Origin: Muribaculaceae bacterium
GTDB taxonomy: Bacteria > Bacteroidota > Bacteroidia > Bacteroidales > Muribaculaceae
Assembly: GCA_017557425.1 (NCBI GenBank)
Contig: JAFYYU010000001.1
Coordinates: 1-64,000 of the forward strand
Direction: 5' to 3'
Length of the DNA stretch: 64,000 bases
Positions 49,551-59,967 of the stretch are shown piece after piece (position 1 is the first letter of the stretch; every line of letters starts with the position of its first letter). The notes under the pieces are model-generated. The model ran no database searches and was not told where the DNA came from. It saw only the letters and a program-made list of their open reading frames with translations. Position numbers and translations under genes: made by a program.

Positions 49551-51884
49551 TTACTTGATAACAGCGATTTTGGTTACTACGGCTTCACCGCTTCCATTGG
49601 CCTGTGAACAGAGTACGAGATACACACCGCTCTTGACGGGGTTACCATACTGGTCACAGCAGTCCCAAGTCACCATGCCTCCGGTCGATTTCATTTGTGC
49701 CAGTACATTGCCGCTTGCATCAGCAATCTTCACCAGCGAGTTATCCATCAGTCCCATAATGGTCACATCACCGCCAAAGTCGGGACGCACAGGATTGGGA
49801 TAAGCATAAATGTCGTCATAGGTGGACTCGGCAGGGCTAGAGTCACTGAAGTACTCATACAAACCATCGGGAGTAGTGACGTACACCGAGTTGCTGTTGG
49901 GATTGCAGCACACCTTGTACACCGTATTGGATGCAAGAGGGCTGTTAGTCGTGTTAAAGCGCCTGATAATCTGCGATCCGTCACTGTTGACAAGAAACAG
50001 TCCCGAAGACTGGGTGGCAATCCACTTGCGGTTAGCCCCGTCCACAGCGACATCATTGACCTGAATACCATCCATCAAACGGTCGGCCAATCCTGTGCCA
50101 TCGTTACGGGGCACCTTCGGCCTGACGACCGAGAATCCGCTACCCGAGAAGGCCTGTGCAGGATTGAACATGCAGATACCCTCGCTGGTTCCCATCCACA
50201 CCATGCCGTTCAGATCTTCAGTCAGGCATTTAATGTTGGTCCACGAGACGGCCAAGCCGTCCTGGTCGAATAATCTTCTAAAAGACACCTGATCCGGACG
50301 CGACGGTATCTCACCGCCCGAATTCCAGATCACAATGGGGCTCTCAAAACTACCGTCGGTGAACAACTTGATATCGTAGTTGCTGTAGCGGGTCGAAATG
50401 AAGCGGCTGCAATATGTCGACGCATTCGGGTCGGGCTGGAAGGTTTCATCGATGGAGGGCAGTTCCCAATCGGCGGCAGTGGTCTCGTTAGACTTTACCT
50501 TGGCTGCGGGCAGCACCATAACAGGATGAGCCTCGTTCTCATGGGGCTGCACCACCCACACGTTACCATAGCGGTCAATGCTGGTAACAGGGTGTATGGT
50601 CCACTTCTTAGCCATGGGGCTGTTGGAGAGGTCATAGGCCATCACGATCTCATTATCCACCACCTTGAGCAAGCCAAAGAACCATGTGCCCATTAAGTAG
50701 GTATTGAGGGAACCTGGAACGAATTCCAGCCAGAATGAGCCATCTTGTGAGTTGCCTTTTAGTGGGACATCCTTAGGTGTCACGTCAACCCATTTCACCC
50801 CATCGTAGGTATTCACTGCCGTGGGTGATGCCGTGTTGCAGATGCCGTTAGCGGCGGTGGAGGAAACATACAATTTGTCCTGCTCTTGATTATAGGTCAT
50901 CCAGAAGGGTGTAGCAAACGTCAGTGCGTTAGGGAGGTAGTAATTCTCTGACTCCAACAGGTGCAGGCCTCGAGAGCCAGCGGCCCACAAATCTCCGTCG
51001 CCACCAGGATTAGCGCTGCACAACTCACCGTTGTCGCAGACCTTCTGCGGATTCAGGCCATCCTCGCCGGCCTTATAGCACGCGGTGTCGGCAGGAACAT
51101 TGAGCAAGATACCTCCAGATGTGCGCTGTATCACAGTAGCCTCATGTTCAAGCACTTGACTGGATGAAAATATTGCATTATCCTCTTCATCCAGCTCGAT
51201 TGAGACAAGTGCCGTCGAGTCGTTGATGCTATAGAAAGTGTTGTCATTGATGGGCCAAAAACGGCAATTACCCGACAAGTCTCCCTCCTTGAACGAAGTT
51301 AAATGCTCATAATACTTGCCAGCCTCGCCATAATAGATTTTGGACGTTGTTGACAAAAGCAGGAGTTTCCCTACCTGTGCCACCGACTTCAACGACTTAT
51401 CATACAGATGCGACTCCTTGACAATCATCTTGCTGTCATCAATGACAACATAGCCAAAGTCTGTGGCCAGATACATCAGGCCAGGAGCAAACGTGACATC
51501 GTTGATGGTTCTGCTCGAAGTCAACACGGCATCTTTAATCTCTGGCATATTGACAACTCTTCCATCACTCAGGATGATATCGATGTTGGTGTTTTTGTAC
51601 ACCACAACGACATAATCCTTGTCGCAGTTGTAGTAAATATTTGAAATGCCCATGTCACTCAAATCATTGATCTTGCTGAGTGACTCGTTTTCGCCAGTGG
51701 ATTTGTCCAATCGGAACAAATGGGCTCCCGACTGGTAATACACAAACTTATTGCTCTCGATGACAGCGGTCACCGCATCGCCAGCAAACGATGTGTGGAT
51801 CATCCAGTCACCGACGGCATTCTGCGCCATGACGTTCAACGACAGTGCTATGGCTAACAGTGTTATTATCTTCTTCATGATCAT
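49551..51884 (-). CDS. porZ: PorZ-like propeller protein with C-terminal sorting-type domain
   Basis: 777 residues (a second ATG at 51878 also possible). Signal peptide, two seven-bladed-like propellers made from repeats (about 25-680) and a C-terminal beta domain YAYPNPVRPDFGGDVTIMGL ... GVYLV, which is the PorZ/T9SS-type CTD wording. PorZ is a surface protein of the type IX attachment complex that binds anionic LPS and supplies it to the sortase PorU. This is the best match to true PorZ of the three propeller genes here. The gene lies downstream of an O-acyltransferase pair. Confidence 0.8.
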   Translation of the reverse strand: MIMKKIITLLAIALSLNVMAQNAVGDWMIHTSFAGDAVTAVIESNKFVYYQSGAHLFRLDKSTGENESLSKINDLSDMGISNIYYNCDKDYVVVVYKNTNIDIILSDGRVVNMPEIKDAVLTSSRTINDVTFAPGLMYLATDFGYVVIDDSKMIVKESHLYDKSLKSVAQVGKLLLLSTTSKIYYGEAGKYYEHLTSFKEGDLSGNCRFWPINDNTFYSINDSTALVSIELDEEDNAIFSSSQVLEHEATVIQRTSGGILLNVPADTACYKAGEDGLNPQKVCDNGELCSANPGGDGDLWAAGSRGLHLLESENYYLPNALTFATPFWMTYNQEQDKLYVSSTAANGICNTASPTAVNTYDGVKWVDVTPKDVPLKGNSQDGSFWLEFVPGSLNTYLMGTWFFGLLKVVDNEIVMAYDLSNSPMAKKWTIHPVTSIDRYGNVWVVQPHENEAHPVMVLPAAKVKSNETTAADWELPSIDETFQPDPNASTYCSRFISTRYSNYDIKLFTDGSFESPIVIWNSGGEIPSRPDQVSFRRLFDQDGLAVSWTNIKCLTEDLNGMVWMGTSEGICMFNPAQAFSGSGFSVVRPKVPRNDGTGLADRLMDGIQVNDVAVDGANRKWIATQSSGLFLVNSDGSQIIRRFNTTNSPLASNTVYKVCCNPNSNSVYVTTPDGLYEYFSDSSPAESTYDDIYAYPNPVRPDFGGDVTIMGLMDNSLVKIADASGNVLAQMKSTGGMVTWDCCDQYGNPVKSGVYLVLCSQANGSGEAVVTKIAVIK

Positions 51885-51981
51885 GAATGTTAATCTGCTT
51901 GTAATATATTATATATAACGTAAAGACCTGTTGGAAATTGTGTGTACTACCGAGCCACAGGCAAAAGCGGCCTCGTGACAA

Positions 51982-52449
51982 CTAATAATTGAGGGATACC
52001 CGCTTCTCTTGTGAAGACGCGGCGTCATAAGTGAACGACGCCCAACGGCTGGTCACCTGGCTCTCGTAACGGACGCGGTATTTTATGGGCCGCAGGCACT
52101 TAACGGTGACCTGGCCCTTGACAGGCTCGCCTACCATACCCCGGCGCTTCACGCCTTTCTTTTCAAGGATATTGCACTCATCGTCACGAATTGTAATCAC
52201 CAAATTGATTGTCTCCTCAGCACCCAGAGTCATGCCCTGACGGCAGATAAGCACTTTGCCGTTTCCCTCATGGCGCAAGAGCAGTTCGTCGTCATCGGCA
52301 GGCTCGTCATCACCCTCGACCGGCGAAGTGATCAACTGCACGATGTGAGTACTCGCCTGCCCTTTATCACGAGTTCCCATCAACAAGGCCACCAGTGCCA
52401 TAGCGACGACAAAAGCCAGCGTGTAAAACTCGGGGGAATTCAAGTCCAT
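51982..52449 (-). CDS. Small single-pass membrane protein
   Basis: 155 residues from the ATG at 52449 (MDLNSPEFYTLAF); the frame opens at 52485. One hydrophobic segment (about 10-30), then a beta-rich soluble domain with acidic loop (EGDDEPADDDELLL) and a basic C-terminal half. No family recognised. It starts 4 bp after the SGNH gene stop, so it belongs to the acyltransferase module. Confidence 0.6.
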   Translation of the reverse strand: MDLNSPEFYTLAFVVAMALVALLMGTRDKGQASTHIVQLITSPVEGDDEPADDDELLLRHEGNGKVLICRQGMTLGAEETINLVITIRDDECNILEKKGVKRRGMVGEPVKGQVTVKCLRPIKYRVRYESQVTSRWASFTYDAASSQEKRVSLNY

Positions 52450-52453
52450 ATCG

Positions 52454-53491
52454 CTACTTGAGTTTTTTGATAATCTCGCCGGCAATCAGATGGGAAGATG
52501 CGGGAGACCAGTGGGTGTCGTTGAACAAATAGACGTCTTTGACTCCTTGCTCGATATAGGGTTGCAGCACCTGCTTGGAAAACACAAAATAGTCCAGTTC
52601 AGGGGCCATCCACTGCTGCAAATCCTCATTGAGCGTCTTAGCGGGATAGGGATTGTCAACGATGTAGTTCTGATACATGTCATACTTGTCACCAGCGACA
52701 AGCAGGATAAGGTTCACACCGCGCTGGCGGGCCGCCTCAATCACTTGGCGATAGCAATCCACAACCTGCCCGCGATGCTCGTCAGTGGCATCATAGCCCA
52801 TCTTGACGTCCTCGTTGTAAAAGTATAGCATATCGGGCTGCACACCACCAAAAACCGGGCGCGACAAGCGCGCTTTCAAGATAGGATTGGCGCCAAACAA
52901 GTGGTAAAACAGGTAATCCTTCACACGCAGCAGGGGACTTGGTGAGGGCTTGGAAGCCGGTTCCTGTTGCTCCTCTTTTTTCTCTATTCGAGGTATCGAG
53001 GTATGCTTGGTCGTAAAACTACAGTGACGTCCTACAAGATAGCGTTCCACTTCCTGGACCACCAGGTTCTTGACATTGGAGGAATCGACAAAACCCAGGT
53101 TGAGCACGTCATACGCCACCTGCATCGGGCTCGACAAAGACGGGTCGCTAGGCGTATATACTACTACCTTGCGTCCGCTCTCATGAGCAAGATAATTCAC
53201 ATAATCACCCTGCTTGCCAACGCCTCCGCCATGCGAGAAAGAGTCACCGATCACGAGCACGCCACAAGTATCAAGGCGCAACAGCCTTTCATCATCCTGA
53301 CTTGAGTAATACACTTCAGGAAGCAGGGCAGAACGGATGCTATCGGTGTATTCCGGTCCGCTATTGATCAATCCCAGACGCATCAAGTCACCAGAATTGT
53401 CATTGATTACCCATAGGTAAATGGCCATTCCGACGAAGAACAGCCAGACAGGCAACACGGTGTATGATATATTGATGAGGAACTTGCGCAT
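52454..53491 (-). CDS. AlgX/AlgJ-like SGNH acyltransferase
   Basis: 345 residues with one N-terminal membrane helix (about 10-30). SGNH-type motifs: GDSFSHGGGVG (nucleophile Ser) near residue 82, and NDTHWSPASSHLIAGE near residue 325, which gives the D-x-x-H pair; the middle has GDKYDMYQNY. This plan matches AlgJ/AlgX proteins that complete O-acetylation after an MBOAT. Read together with the MBOAT gene 11 bp upstream. Confidence 0.8.
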   Translation of the reverse strand: MRKFLINISYTVLPVWLFFVGMAIYLWVINDNSGDLMRLGLINSGPEYTDSIRSALLPEVYYSSQDDERLLRLDTCGVLVIGDSFSHGGGVGKQGDYVNYLAHESGRKVVVYTPSDPSLSSPMQVAYDVLNLGFVDSSNVKNLVVQEVERYLVGRHCSFTTKHTSIPRIEKKEEQQEPASKPSPSPLLRVKDYLFYHLFGANPILKARLSRPVFGGVQPDMLYFYNEDVKMGYDATDEHRGQVVDCYRQVIEAARQRGVNLILLVAGDKYDMYQNYIVDNPYPAKTLNEDLQQWMAPELDYFVFSKQVLQPYIEQGVKDVYLFNDTHWSPASSHLIAGEIIKKLK

Positions 53492-53502
53492 AACTGGAAT
53501 CG

Positions 53503-54948
53503 TCAGAACTGGAAATAGATGAACGTTTGAACCTGACCGGCAAAATAGAATATCAGGAACACGAGCAGGGCATATAAAACCAACCTGGCAGGTTGCGCTG
53601 AGAAAATCCGGTAGCCGTCAATCATCAACACATGCTGTCGCTCACGTTGTATCCACTCGACCAATAACAGGGCGGCACACCACATGAGCATAGTAGCCAT
53701 CTTCATGGTCAACCCATGGTAATTGAACAGTGAGGGCGAGAACAAGCTGGAAACGAAACGGGAGAAAGCAGCGAAATCCGGAGCACGGAAGAGAATCCAT
53801 CCAAAATTGACCAACAAGAACGTCACCAACATGCCCGCAAATTCTTTGAACGAAGGCAGCAGGCGGCCATGGGCCACAGTGTCCTTGTACCGCTTGGATC
53901 CCAACACGATGAGCGGAATAAACAACAAGGCGTGATATAAGCCCCACAGGACAAATGTCCAATCTGCACCATGCCACAGACCACTCAACGCAAACACGAT
54001 GATGGTGTTGATCACCGTCCTGGAGCGGGAACAACGACTGCCGCCCAACGGGAAATAGACATACTGGGTAAACCATCCCATCAACGTGATGTGCCACCGC
54101 CTCCAAAACTCGCGCACATTGCGTGAGAAATAAGGCACCTTGAAGTTCGTTGTCAGTTTTATGCCGAACAGTTTGGCACAGCCGATAGCGATATCACTAT
54201 AACCCGAGAAATCGGCATAGATCTGGAATGTGAACAGCAACGAGCACACCAGCAGCATCAGGCCCGTTGCAGAGCCCAATCCGTTCCACGTCTGGTTCAC
54301 CACCTCGGCACAACCGTCGGCGACAATGAGTTTTTTGACAAAGCCCCACAACATCTGACGCAGGCCGTCAACTGCCTGACAATAATCAAAACGGCGGGCA
54401 GTGAGCATCTGCGGCAACAAGTTGGTGGCCCGCTCGATGGGGCCGGCAACCAATTGCGGGAAGAAACTGATGAACGAAAAAAAGGCCACCACGTTGCGTG
54501 TGGGTTCAATCCTGCGGACATACACATCAATCGAGTAGCTCAAAGCCTGAAAGGTGTAGAAACTGATGCCTACCGGCAGGATAATGTTAAGCGTGGGCCA
54601 GTCCACTGTGACACCCACCGTTGAAAGCAAAGATTGAAGGCTGCCGGCAAAGAAGTTGAAATACTTAAAAGCGGCAAGAATGCCCAAATTGAGCACAATG
54701 TTGGCAGCGCTAATTGACCGTTGCACCCGTCGCTTCCCTTCATAATGCTTGATAAGCAGGCCGCTGAAAAAACTGCTGAGCGAGGTGATGACAATAAGAA
54801 TCAGGAAACGCCAATCCCACCATCCATAAAAGACATAACTCGCCACGAGGATTAGCAGATTCTGCCACCTCAACTTCTTGAAGACGAACCAGTAGAGCAA
54901 GAACACTACCGGCAAGAAGACCATGAATGTGAACGAGTTAAAAAGCAT
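53503..54948 (-). CDS. MBOAT family O-acyltransferase (AlgI/DltB-like)
   Basis: 481 residues with about 11 membrane helices. MBOAT hallmark motifs: NVREFWRRWHITLMGWFTQY and ALSGLWHGADWTFVLWG (catalytic His in LWHG). It would carry acyl groups across the inner membrane and pass them to the SGNH partner for surface glycan acylation. Head of the pair; the upstream neighbours are the two PorZ-like paralogues. Confidence 0.9.
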   Translation of the reverse strand: MLFNSFTFMVFLPVVFLLYWFVFKKLRWQNLLILVASYVFYGWWDWRFLILIVITSLSSFFSGLLIKHYEGKRRVQRSISAANIVLNLGILAAFKYFNFFAGSLQSLLSTVGVTVDWPTLNIILPVGISFYTFQALSYSIDVYVRRIEPTRNVVAFFSFISFFPQLVAGPIERATNLLPQMLTARRFDYCQAVDGLRQMLWGFVKKLIVADGCAEVVNQTWNGLGSATGLMLLVCSLLFTFQIYADFSGYSDIAIGCAKLFGIKLTTNFKVPYFSRNVREFWRRWHITLMGWFTQYVYFPLGGSRCSRSRTVINTIIVFALSGLWHGADWTFVLWGLYHALLFIPLIVLGSKRYKDTVAHGRLLPSFKEFAGMLVTFLLVNFGWILFRAPDFAAFSRFVSSLFSPSLFNYHGLTMKMATMLMWCAALLLVEWIQRERQHVLMIDGYRIFSAQPARLVLYALLVFLIFYFAGQVQTFIYFQF

Positions 54949-55047
54949 AAATAGCGCAACCGCTTGCGAGAGAGGGCATGCTTGAGCGGCACACCCTCTT
55001 CTTGGTCAAAATCTCTTTAGGAAAGGGTCACCCCTAACGCGTTTCTG

Positions 55048-57387
55048 TTACCTAATAATCATGATTGTCGCCTGTGGTGTACCCGTCACAGCAGGTTGAC
55101 CACCCTGGGCGGCATAAATATTGTAAATACCCGTCGCAACACGCTCGCCGTCGGGTCCGCTGCCATCCCATAAAGCACTGCCCATCACAGGGCCTATCTG
55201 GGTCACCACGTTGCCATCACGGTCGGTGACGGTCACATAGGAGTTCTCCATCAGGTTCGCAATCTTGATCAAGCCGGTGAAATCGGGCTCCACAGGATTC
55301 GGGAAGGCGTAAACGTCATCAAAGCTAAGCGAGGCCGCATCACCCTGAAGAATGTACTCGGCAAAGCCATTGTCGGTGAACGCATAAACACGCTCGTTGA
55401 CGGTATCGCACTCTACCGAATAGACCGTATTGCTGGGCAAATCACTGTTCTCAGAAGTGAAATGATTATACACCTCACTGCCGTCAGGCGACACAAAGTA
55501 CACACCGTCGTCGGTAGCAAGCCACTTGTTGTTATCACGGTCAACCCCCACGTCATAGACGCTATAACCCTCGCACAAGATACCCTTGCCCTCGGCTGAC
55601 TTGGTCACAAAGGGACGCACTGCCCTGGGTTGCTCGTCAAAGACCACGTCGGGGTCAAACATAAACACGCCCTTGGTGTGTCCCACCCAAATGTTACCGT
55701 CCTTGTCCTGTTCCAGGTGATTGACGTAGGTCCAATCCACCTGACGGTCGTTCTGGTCGATGAAACGGGACAGGTTCACCAATCGATAAGTGTTGATTTT
55801 GGGGTTAACCTCACCGTTGTCCCAACAGAAAAGCTCTGCATTGCCTGGATCTCCTGGATAGTCACCATCGATGAAAATCTTGAAATTGTTTTTCTTGGCT
55901 ACCAGGAAGCGGGATCGCTGCATATCACCGGTATTAAGACTCAGCATACCTGAAGGCGCGAACCAGTCTGACTTGGATACTGACGATTTGTTAAACTTCT
56001 CCAGGGGGAGAACCACAACCGGTGTTTCAGCATTACCATAAGAACTAACTACCCACAAATTACCGTAATTGTCAAACGCGGGTGTCGGTTTATAAGTGCT
56101 GATCTTCGAGTTAGTGCTTGTATAGGTGTATTTCAACGAGTTATTGGTCACCTTGTGGATACCCTTTTTCCAACTGGCACGTACATAGGTTGTTGGATCT
56201 ATTGGACTGAACTCAAAAGCATAGGCGCCTTGTTCGGCTGTATAAGCCGTTGCATTGTGCCATTGCTCACCATCATAAGTGTTGATGATGTTGGAGACAT
56301 CAGTCGTGGGGTTGATGCCAAAGATGGCACCGGTATTGGCGACATACAACAGGTTCATAGCCGCATTGTACTTCAACCAATAGGGGTAATCGGTAGTCAT
56401 CGAATTCATCTTATAATAAGCGGTTGAGCCACTCACGTGCAAACCGTTGGCATCGTTGATCCACACCGTACCGTCACCATAGGGATCTGACGTAGCAAAT
56501 CCCACTGATGAGCCTTGCTTGGTAACCGTGTGGGCATCCTCTTCGATGGTGTAGTAATAAGCCTGTTCAGCGAAATTGGCTATGTAACCCGTTGGAGTCT
56601 TCTGGACGCTGGTGGGAAGGGCACTCACCAGACGGGTCAATGCGGGTGTGCTCGACGAGAAATCATAATAATACAACCTGGAATTGCTCATCAGGAAGGC
56701 TGAATGGTCGTCAATCGGGAACATTTTTGCGCCCGTGAAAGAACCGCTTTTCTTTTCGAAGGTATTGATGGGGTCTTCGCTATTCGGGTCACCATAATAA
56801 GTATAACTATTGGATACAATCACCAGCTTGTTACCGATCATTGTCACCGAGTTAACGCAAACCGTATTACGCACTTCCATGCTCTTGGTAACCATAAAAG
56901 TGGACTCATCAATGATTGCGTAACCATAACCCATAGCAACGTAGGCCTTGCCATCGACAAAAGTGATATCACGGATTTCCTTACCCACATAGTCGGTCAA
57001 CTCACCGTCAGTAAGGGTATAGCCATGCACTCTTACCAGCACGTCCTTTATACCGTTGATGTTGGTTACCTTGCCTGCCGCATCTATGACATCGATGTTG
57101 GAACTTGCGTATGCCACAAACAGCAGTTTGTTCTGCCAGTCATAGTAGATCTGGGAAATCTGGTTGTCTGACAACTTGTTCTGGCGGTTCAATGACACAG
57201 TCGTCAACGTCGCCTTGTCGAACTGGTACAAGCGGTTACTGTTCAAATAATAAATCTTGTCGCCCGTGTCAAAGACATTCTGGATTTTCTTGGTCACATA
57301 GTAGTTGTGGATTTTCCATGTGCTCGCGCTGGCAGTAGCCACAGCCATCACCATGAGCATCAAGAAAACTAGATGTTTTTTAGTCAT
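55048..57387 (-). CDS. PorZ-like propeller protein, tandem paralogue B
   Basis: 779 residues from the ATG at 57387; the frame opens 48 bp earlier but the signal peptide (MTKKHLVFLMLMVMAVATASA) starts here. Propeller repeats and a C-terminal domain YAFPNPVEPDFTGLIKIANL ... GIYNIYAAQGGQP. Compared with 49551-51884 it is the same fold but far in sequence; compared with 57440-59785 it is nearly identical over the last 200 residues and much of the rest. Follows paralogue A after 52 bp. Confidence 0.8.
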   Translation of the reverse strand: MTKKHLVFLMLMVMAVATASASTWKIHNYYVTKKIQNVFDTGDKIYYLNSNRLYQFDKATLTTVSLNRQNKLSDNQISQIYYDWQNKLLFVAYASSNIDVIDAAGKVTNINGIKDVLVRVHGYTLTDGELTDYVGKEIRDITFVDGKAYVAMGYGYAIIDESTFMVTKSMEVRNTVCVNSVTMIGNKLVIVSNSYTYYGDPNSEDPINTFEKKSGSFTGAKMFPIDDHSAFLMSNSRLYYYDFSSSTPALTRLVSALPTSVQKTPTGYIANFAEQAYYYTIEEDAHTVTKQGSSVGFATSDPYGDGTVWINDANGLHVSGSTAYYKMNSMTTDYPYWLKYNAAMNLLYVANTGAIFGINPTTDVSNIINTYDGEQWHNATAYTAEQGAYAFEFSPIDPTTYVRASWKKGIHKVTNNSLKYTYTSTNSKISTYKPTPAFDNYGNLWVVSSYGNAETPVVVLPLEKFNKSSVSKSDWFAPSGMLSLNTGDMQRSRFLVAKKNNFKIFIDGDYPGDPGNAELFCWDNGEVNPKINTYRLVNLSRFIDQNDRQVDWTYVNHLEQDKDGNIWVGHTKGVFMFDPDVVFDEQPRAVRPFVTKSAEGKGILCEGYSVYDVGVDRDNNKWLATDDGVYFVSPDGSEVYNHFTSENSDLPSNTVYSVECDTVNERVYAFTDNGFAEYILQGDAASLSFDDVYAFPNPVEPDFTGLIKIANLMENSYVTVTDRDGNVVTQIGPVMGSALWDGSGPDGERVATGIYNIYAAQGGQPAVTGTPQATIMIIR

Positions 57388-57439
57388 ATCGCGTAAATTT
57401 TTATTATTATATTCAAATTGTTCCTTATTCTGCAAGCGG

Positions 57440-59785
57440 TCACCTGATAATCATCACCGTTGCCTGTGGTGTCCCCGTCACAACAGGTTGACCGCCCTGG
57501 GCGGCATAAATATTGTAAATGCCCGTCGCAACACGCTCGCCGTCAGGTCCGCTGCCATCCCACAGGGCACTACCCATCACTGGACCCAACTGGGTCACCA
57601 CGTTGCCCTCGCGGTCGGTGACGGTCACATAGGTGTTCTCCATCAGGTTCGCAATTTTGATCATACCCGTAAAGTCAGGCTCCACAGGATTCGGGAAAGC
57701 GTAAACGTCATCGAAGCTGAGCGCCGCGGCATCACCCTGGGCGATGTACTCGGCAAAGCCATTGTCGGTATACACATAGACGCGAGCATTGACGGTATCG
57801 CACTCTACCGAATAGACGGTGTTGCTGGGCAAATCGCTGTTATCAGAAGTGAAATGATTATAAACCTCACTGCCGTCGGGCGACACAAAATAAACGCCGT
57901 CGTCGGTGGCAAGCCACTTGTTATTATCACGGTCAACACCCACGTCATAGACGCTATAGCCCTCACACAAGATGCCCTTGCCCTCGGTGGACTTCATCAC
58001 AAAGGGACGCACTGCTCTGGGCTGCTCGTCAAAGACCACATCGGGGTCAAACATGAACACGCCCTTGGTGTGTCCCACCCAGACGTTACCATCCTTGTCC
58101 TGTTCCATGTGGTTGATGTACGTCCAATCCACCTGGCGGTCGTTCTGGTCGATGAAACGGGACAAGCCTACCAAGCGATAGGTGTCGATAGTGGGGTCAA
58201 CCTGACCGTTGTCCCAACAGAATAATTTCCCCGAACCATCAGGTCTGGGATAATCACCATCAGTATACATCTTTACGTTATTCTTCATGCTCACCAGCAG
58301 ACGTGACCGCTGCATATCTCCCGTGTTGAGGCTGAGCAGTCCACTCGGCTGGAACCAATCGCTATTGGTCACTGATGATGCAGCGAACTTGTCAGCGGGA
58401 AGCACGGCCACTGGACAAGAAGCATAATTAAAAGAAGTGACAACCCACAAGTTACCATATTTGTCAAAAGCGGGAGTGGGCTTATATTTTCCAATCTTTG
58501 AGTTAGAACTGGTATAGGTGTATTTCAACGTATTATTGGTCACCTTGAAGATTCCTTTGTTCCAGCTGGAACGCACGTAGGTAGTGGGATCCAGCGGGTT
58601 GAACTCAAAAGCATAGCCTGCTCCTGGGGCTGAATATGCTGTTGCACCAGCCCATTGCTCTCCGTCATAGGTGTTGATTACGTTAGCTATACTAGTCGAG
58701 TTGTTGTTGATATAGGCAATGGGACCAGAAACGGCGGCATACAGCAGGTTCATGGCCGCATTGTACTTCAGCCAATAGGGCTGATCGGTCGTCAGAGAGT
58801 TCATCTTATAATATACTGTTGATCCGCTCACGTGCAAACCATTGGCATCGTTAATCCATACAGTGCCGTCACCGTTGGGATCTGAGGTAACAAATCCCAC
58901 TGCTGAACCTTGTTTGGTTGCTGTTTGTCCAGTCTCGTCAATCGTGTAGTAATAGGACTGGCCGGCAAAATTGGCGATATATCCAGTGGTGGTCTTCTGC
59001 ACACTGGTTGCTTTTGCGCTCACTAAATCTGTAAATGCGGGTGTGCCGGACGAAAAATCGCAGTAGTTTAGTTTAGAGCTTCCCAACACAAATACAGCAT
59101 GGTCATTGATGGGATACATCTTTGCGTTAGAGAAGGCACCGCTGGTCTTTTGGAAAGTACTAATCGGGTCTTGGCTTTCCGGATCACCATAATACATGTA
59201 ATTGCCGGAGAGCAAGACCAACTTATCACCCACCTTGGCGGCCGAATAAATACAGGTAGGACGGCGCACCCAATGACTCCTGACCATCGATAATGTCTCT
59301 TCATCGATAACGGCAAAACCATAACCCATGGCAACGTATGCCTTGCCATCAGCGAAGGTGATATCGCGGATTTCCTTGCCCACATAAGATGACAATTCCT
59401 TATCATCGGTGAACGTGAAAGACTGAACCGAAACCGGCACATTTTTGATACCGTTGATGTTGGTCACATGGCCGGCCTCATCAATGACGTCGATGTTAGA
59501 ATTGGCATAGGCGACAAAGAGCAACTTGTTTTCCCAATCGTAATAAATTTGGGATATCTGGTTGTCTGACAACTTGTTCTGTCGGTTTAATGCCACAGTC
59601 GTCAACGTCGCTTTGTCAAACTGGAACAAGCGGTCGCTATTCAGATAATAGATCTTGTCGCCAGTATCGAAGACATTCTGGATTTTTGAGGTCACATAGT
59701 AATTGTGGATTTTCCATGTGCTCGCACTGGCAGTAGCCACTGTCATCACCAAGAGCATCAAGAAAACTAGATGTTTTTTTGCCAT
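57440..59785 (-). CDS. PorZ-like propeller protein, tandem paralogue A
   Basis: 781 residues from the ATG at 59785 (signal MAKKHLVFLMLLVMTVATASA); the frame runs 192 bp further upstream into non-coding DNA. Same layout as paralogue B: N-terminal WKIHNYYVTSKIQNVFDTGD, propeller repeats, CTD YAFPNPVEPDFTGMIKIANL. A TATCTTTG -7 box lies about 93 bp upstream. The middle of the protein differs most between A and B, while both ends are nearly the same. Confidence 0.8.
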   Translation of the reverse strand: MAKKHLVFLMLLVMTVATASASTWKIHNYYVTSKIQNVFDTGDKIYYLNSDRLFQFDKATLTTVALNRQNKLSDNQISQIYYDWENKLLFVAYANSNIDVIDEAGHVTNINGIKNVPVSVQSFTFTDDKELSSYVGKEIRDITFADGKAYVAMGYGFAVIDEETLSMVRSHWVRRPTCIYSAAKVGDKLVLLSGNYMYYGDPESQDPISTFQKTSGAFSNAKMYPINDHAVFVLGSSKLNYCDFSSGTPAFTDLVSAKATSVQKTTTGYIANFAGQSYYYTIDETGQTATKQGSAVGFVTSDPNGDGTVWINDANGLHVSGSTVYYKMNSLTTDQPYWLKYNAAMNLLYAAVSGPIAYINNNSTSIANVINTYDGEQWAGATAYSAPGAGYAFEFNPLDPTTYVRSSWNKGIFKVTNNTLKYTYTSSNSKIGKYKPTPAFDKYGNLWVVTSFNYASCPVAVLPADKFAASSVTNSDWFQPSGLLSLNTGDMQRSRLLVSMKNNVKMYTDGDYPRPDGSGKLFCWDNGQVDPTIDTYRLVGLSRFIDQNDRQVDWTYINHMEQDKDGNVWVGHTKGVFMFDPDVVFDEQPRAVRPFVMKSTEGKGILCEGYSVYDVGVDRDNNKWLATDDGVYFVSPDGSEVYNHFTSDNSDLPSNTVYSVECDTVNARVYVYTDNGFAEYIAQGDAAALSFDDVYAFPNPVEPDFTGMIKIANLMENTYVTVTDREGNVVTQLGPVMGSALWDGSGPDGERVATGIYNIYAAQGGQPVVTGTPQATVMIIR

Positions 59786-59878
59786 ATCGCGTAAAAATAT
59801 TATTTGTCGTCTATAATTAATACGTTGATTTACAGCGAGATGTGAATAAAAGCACACAAAACCCACTGAAACAACTGC

Positions 59879-59886
59879 CAAAGATA
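59879..59886 (-). promoter_or_regulatory. Candidate -7 box of the PorZ-like paralogue A gene
   Basis: TATCTTTG on the minus strand; no clear -33 TTTG at the right distance. Leader about 90 nt. Confidence 0.45.
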
Positions 59887-59967
59887 TAAAATAATGACGG
59901 ATAATTGCGTCTTTTTCAGGTCGAAGAAACGAAAATAATTCTGAAAAAATGCAAAAAGCAAAAACAA

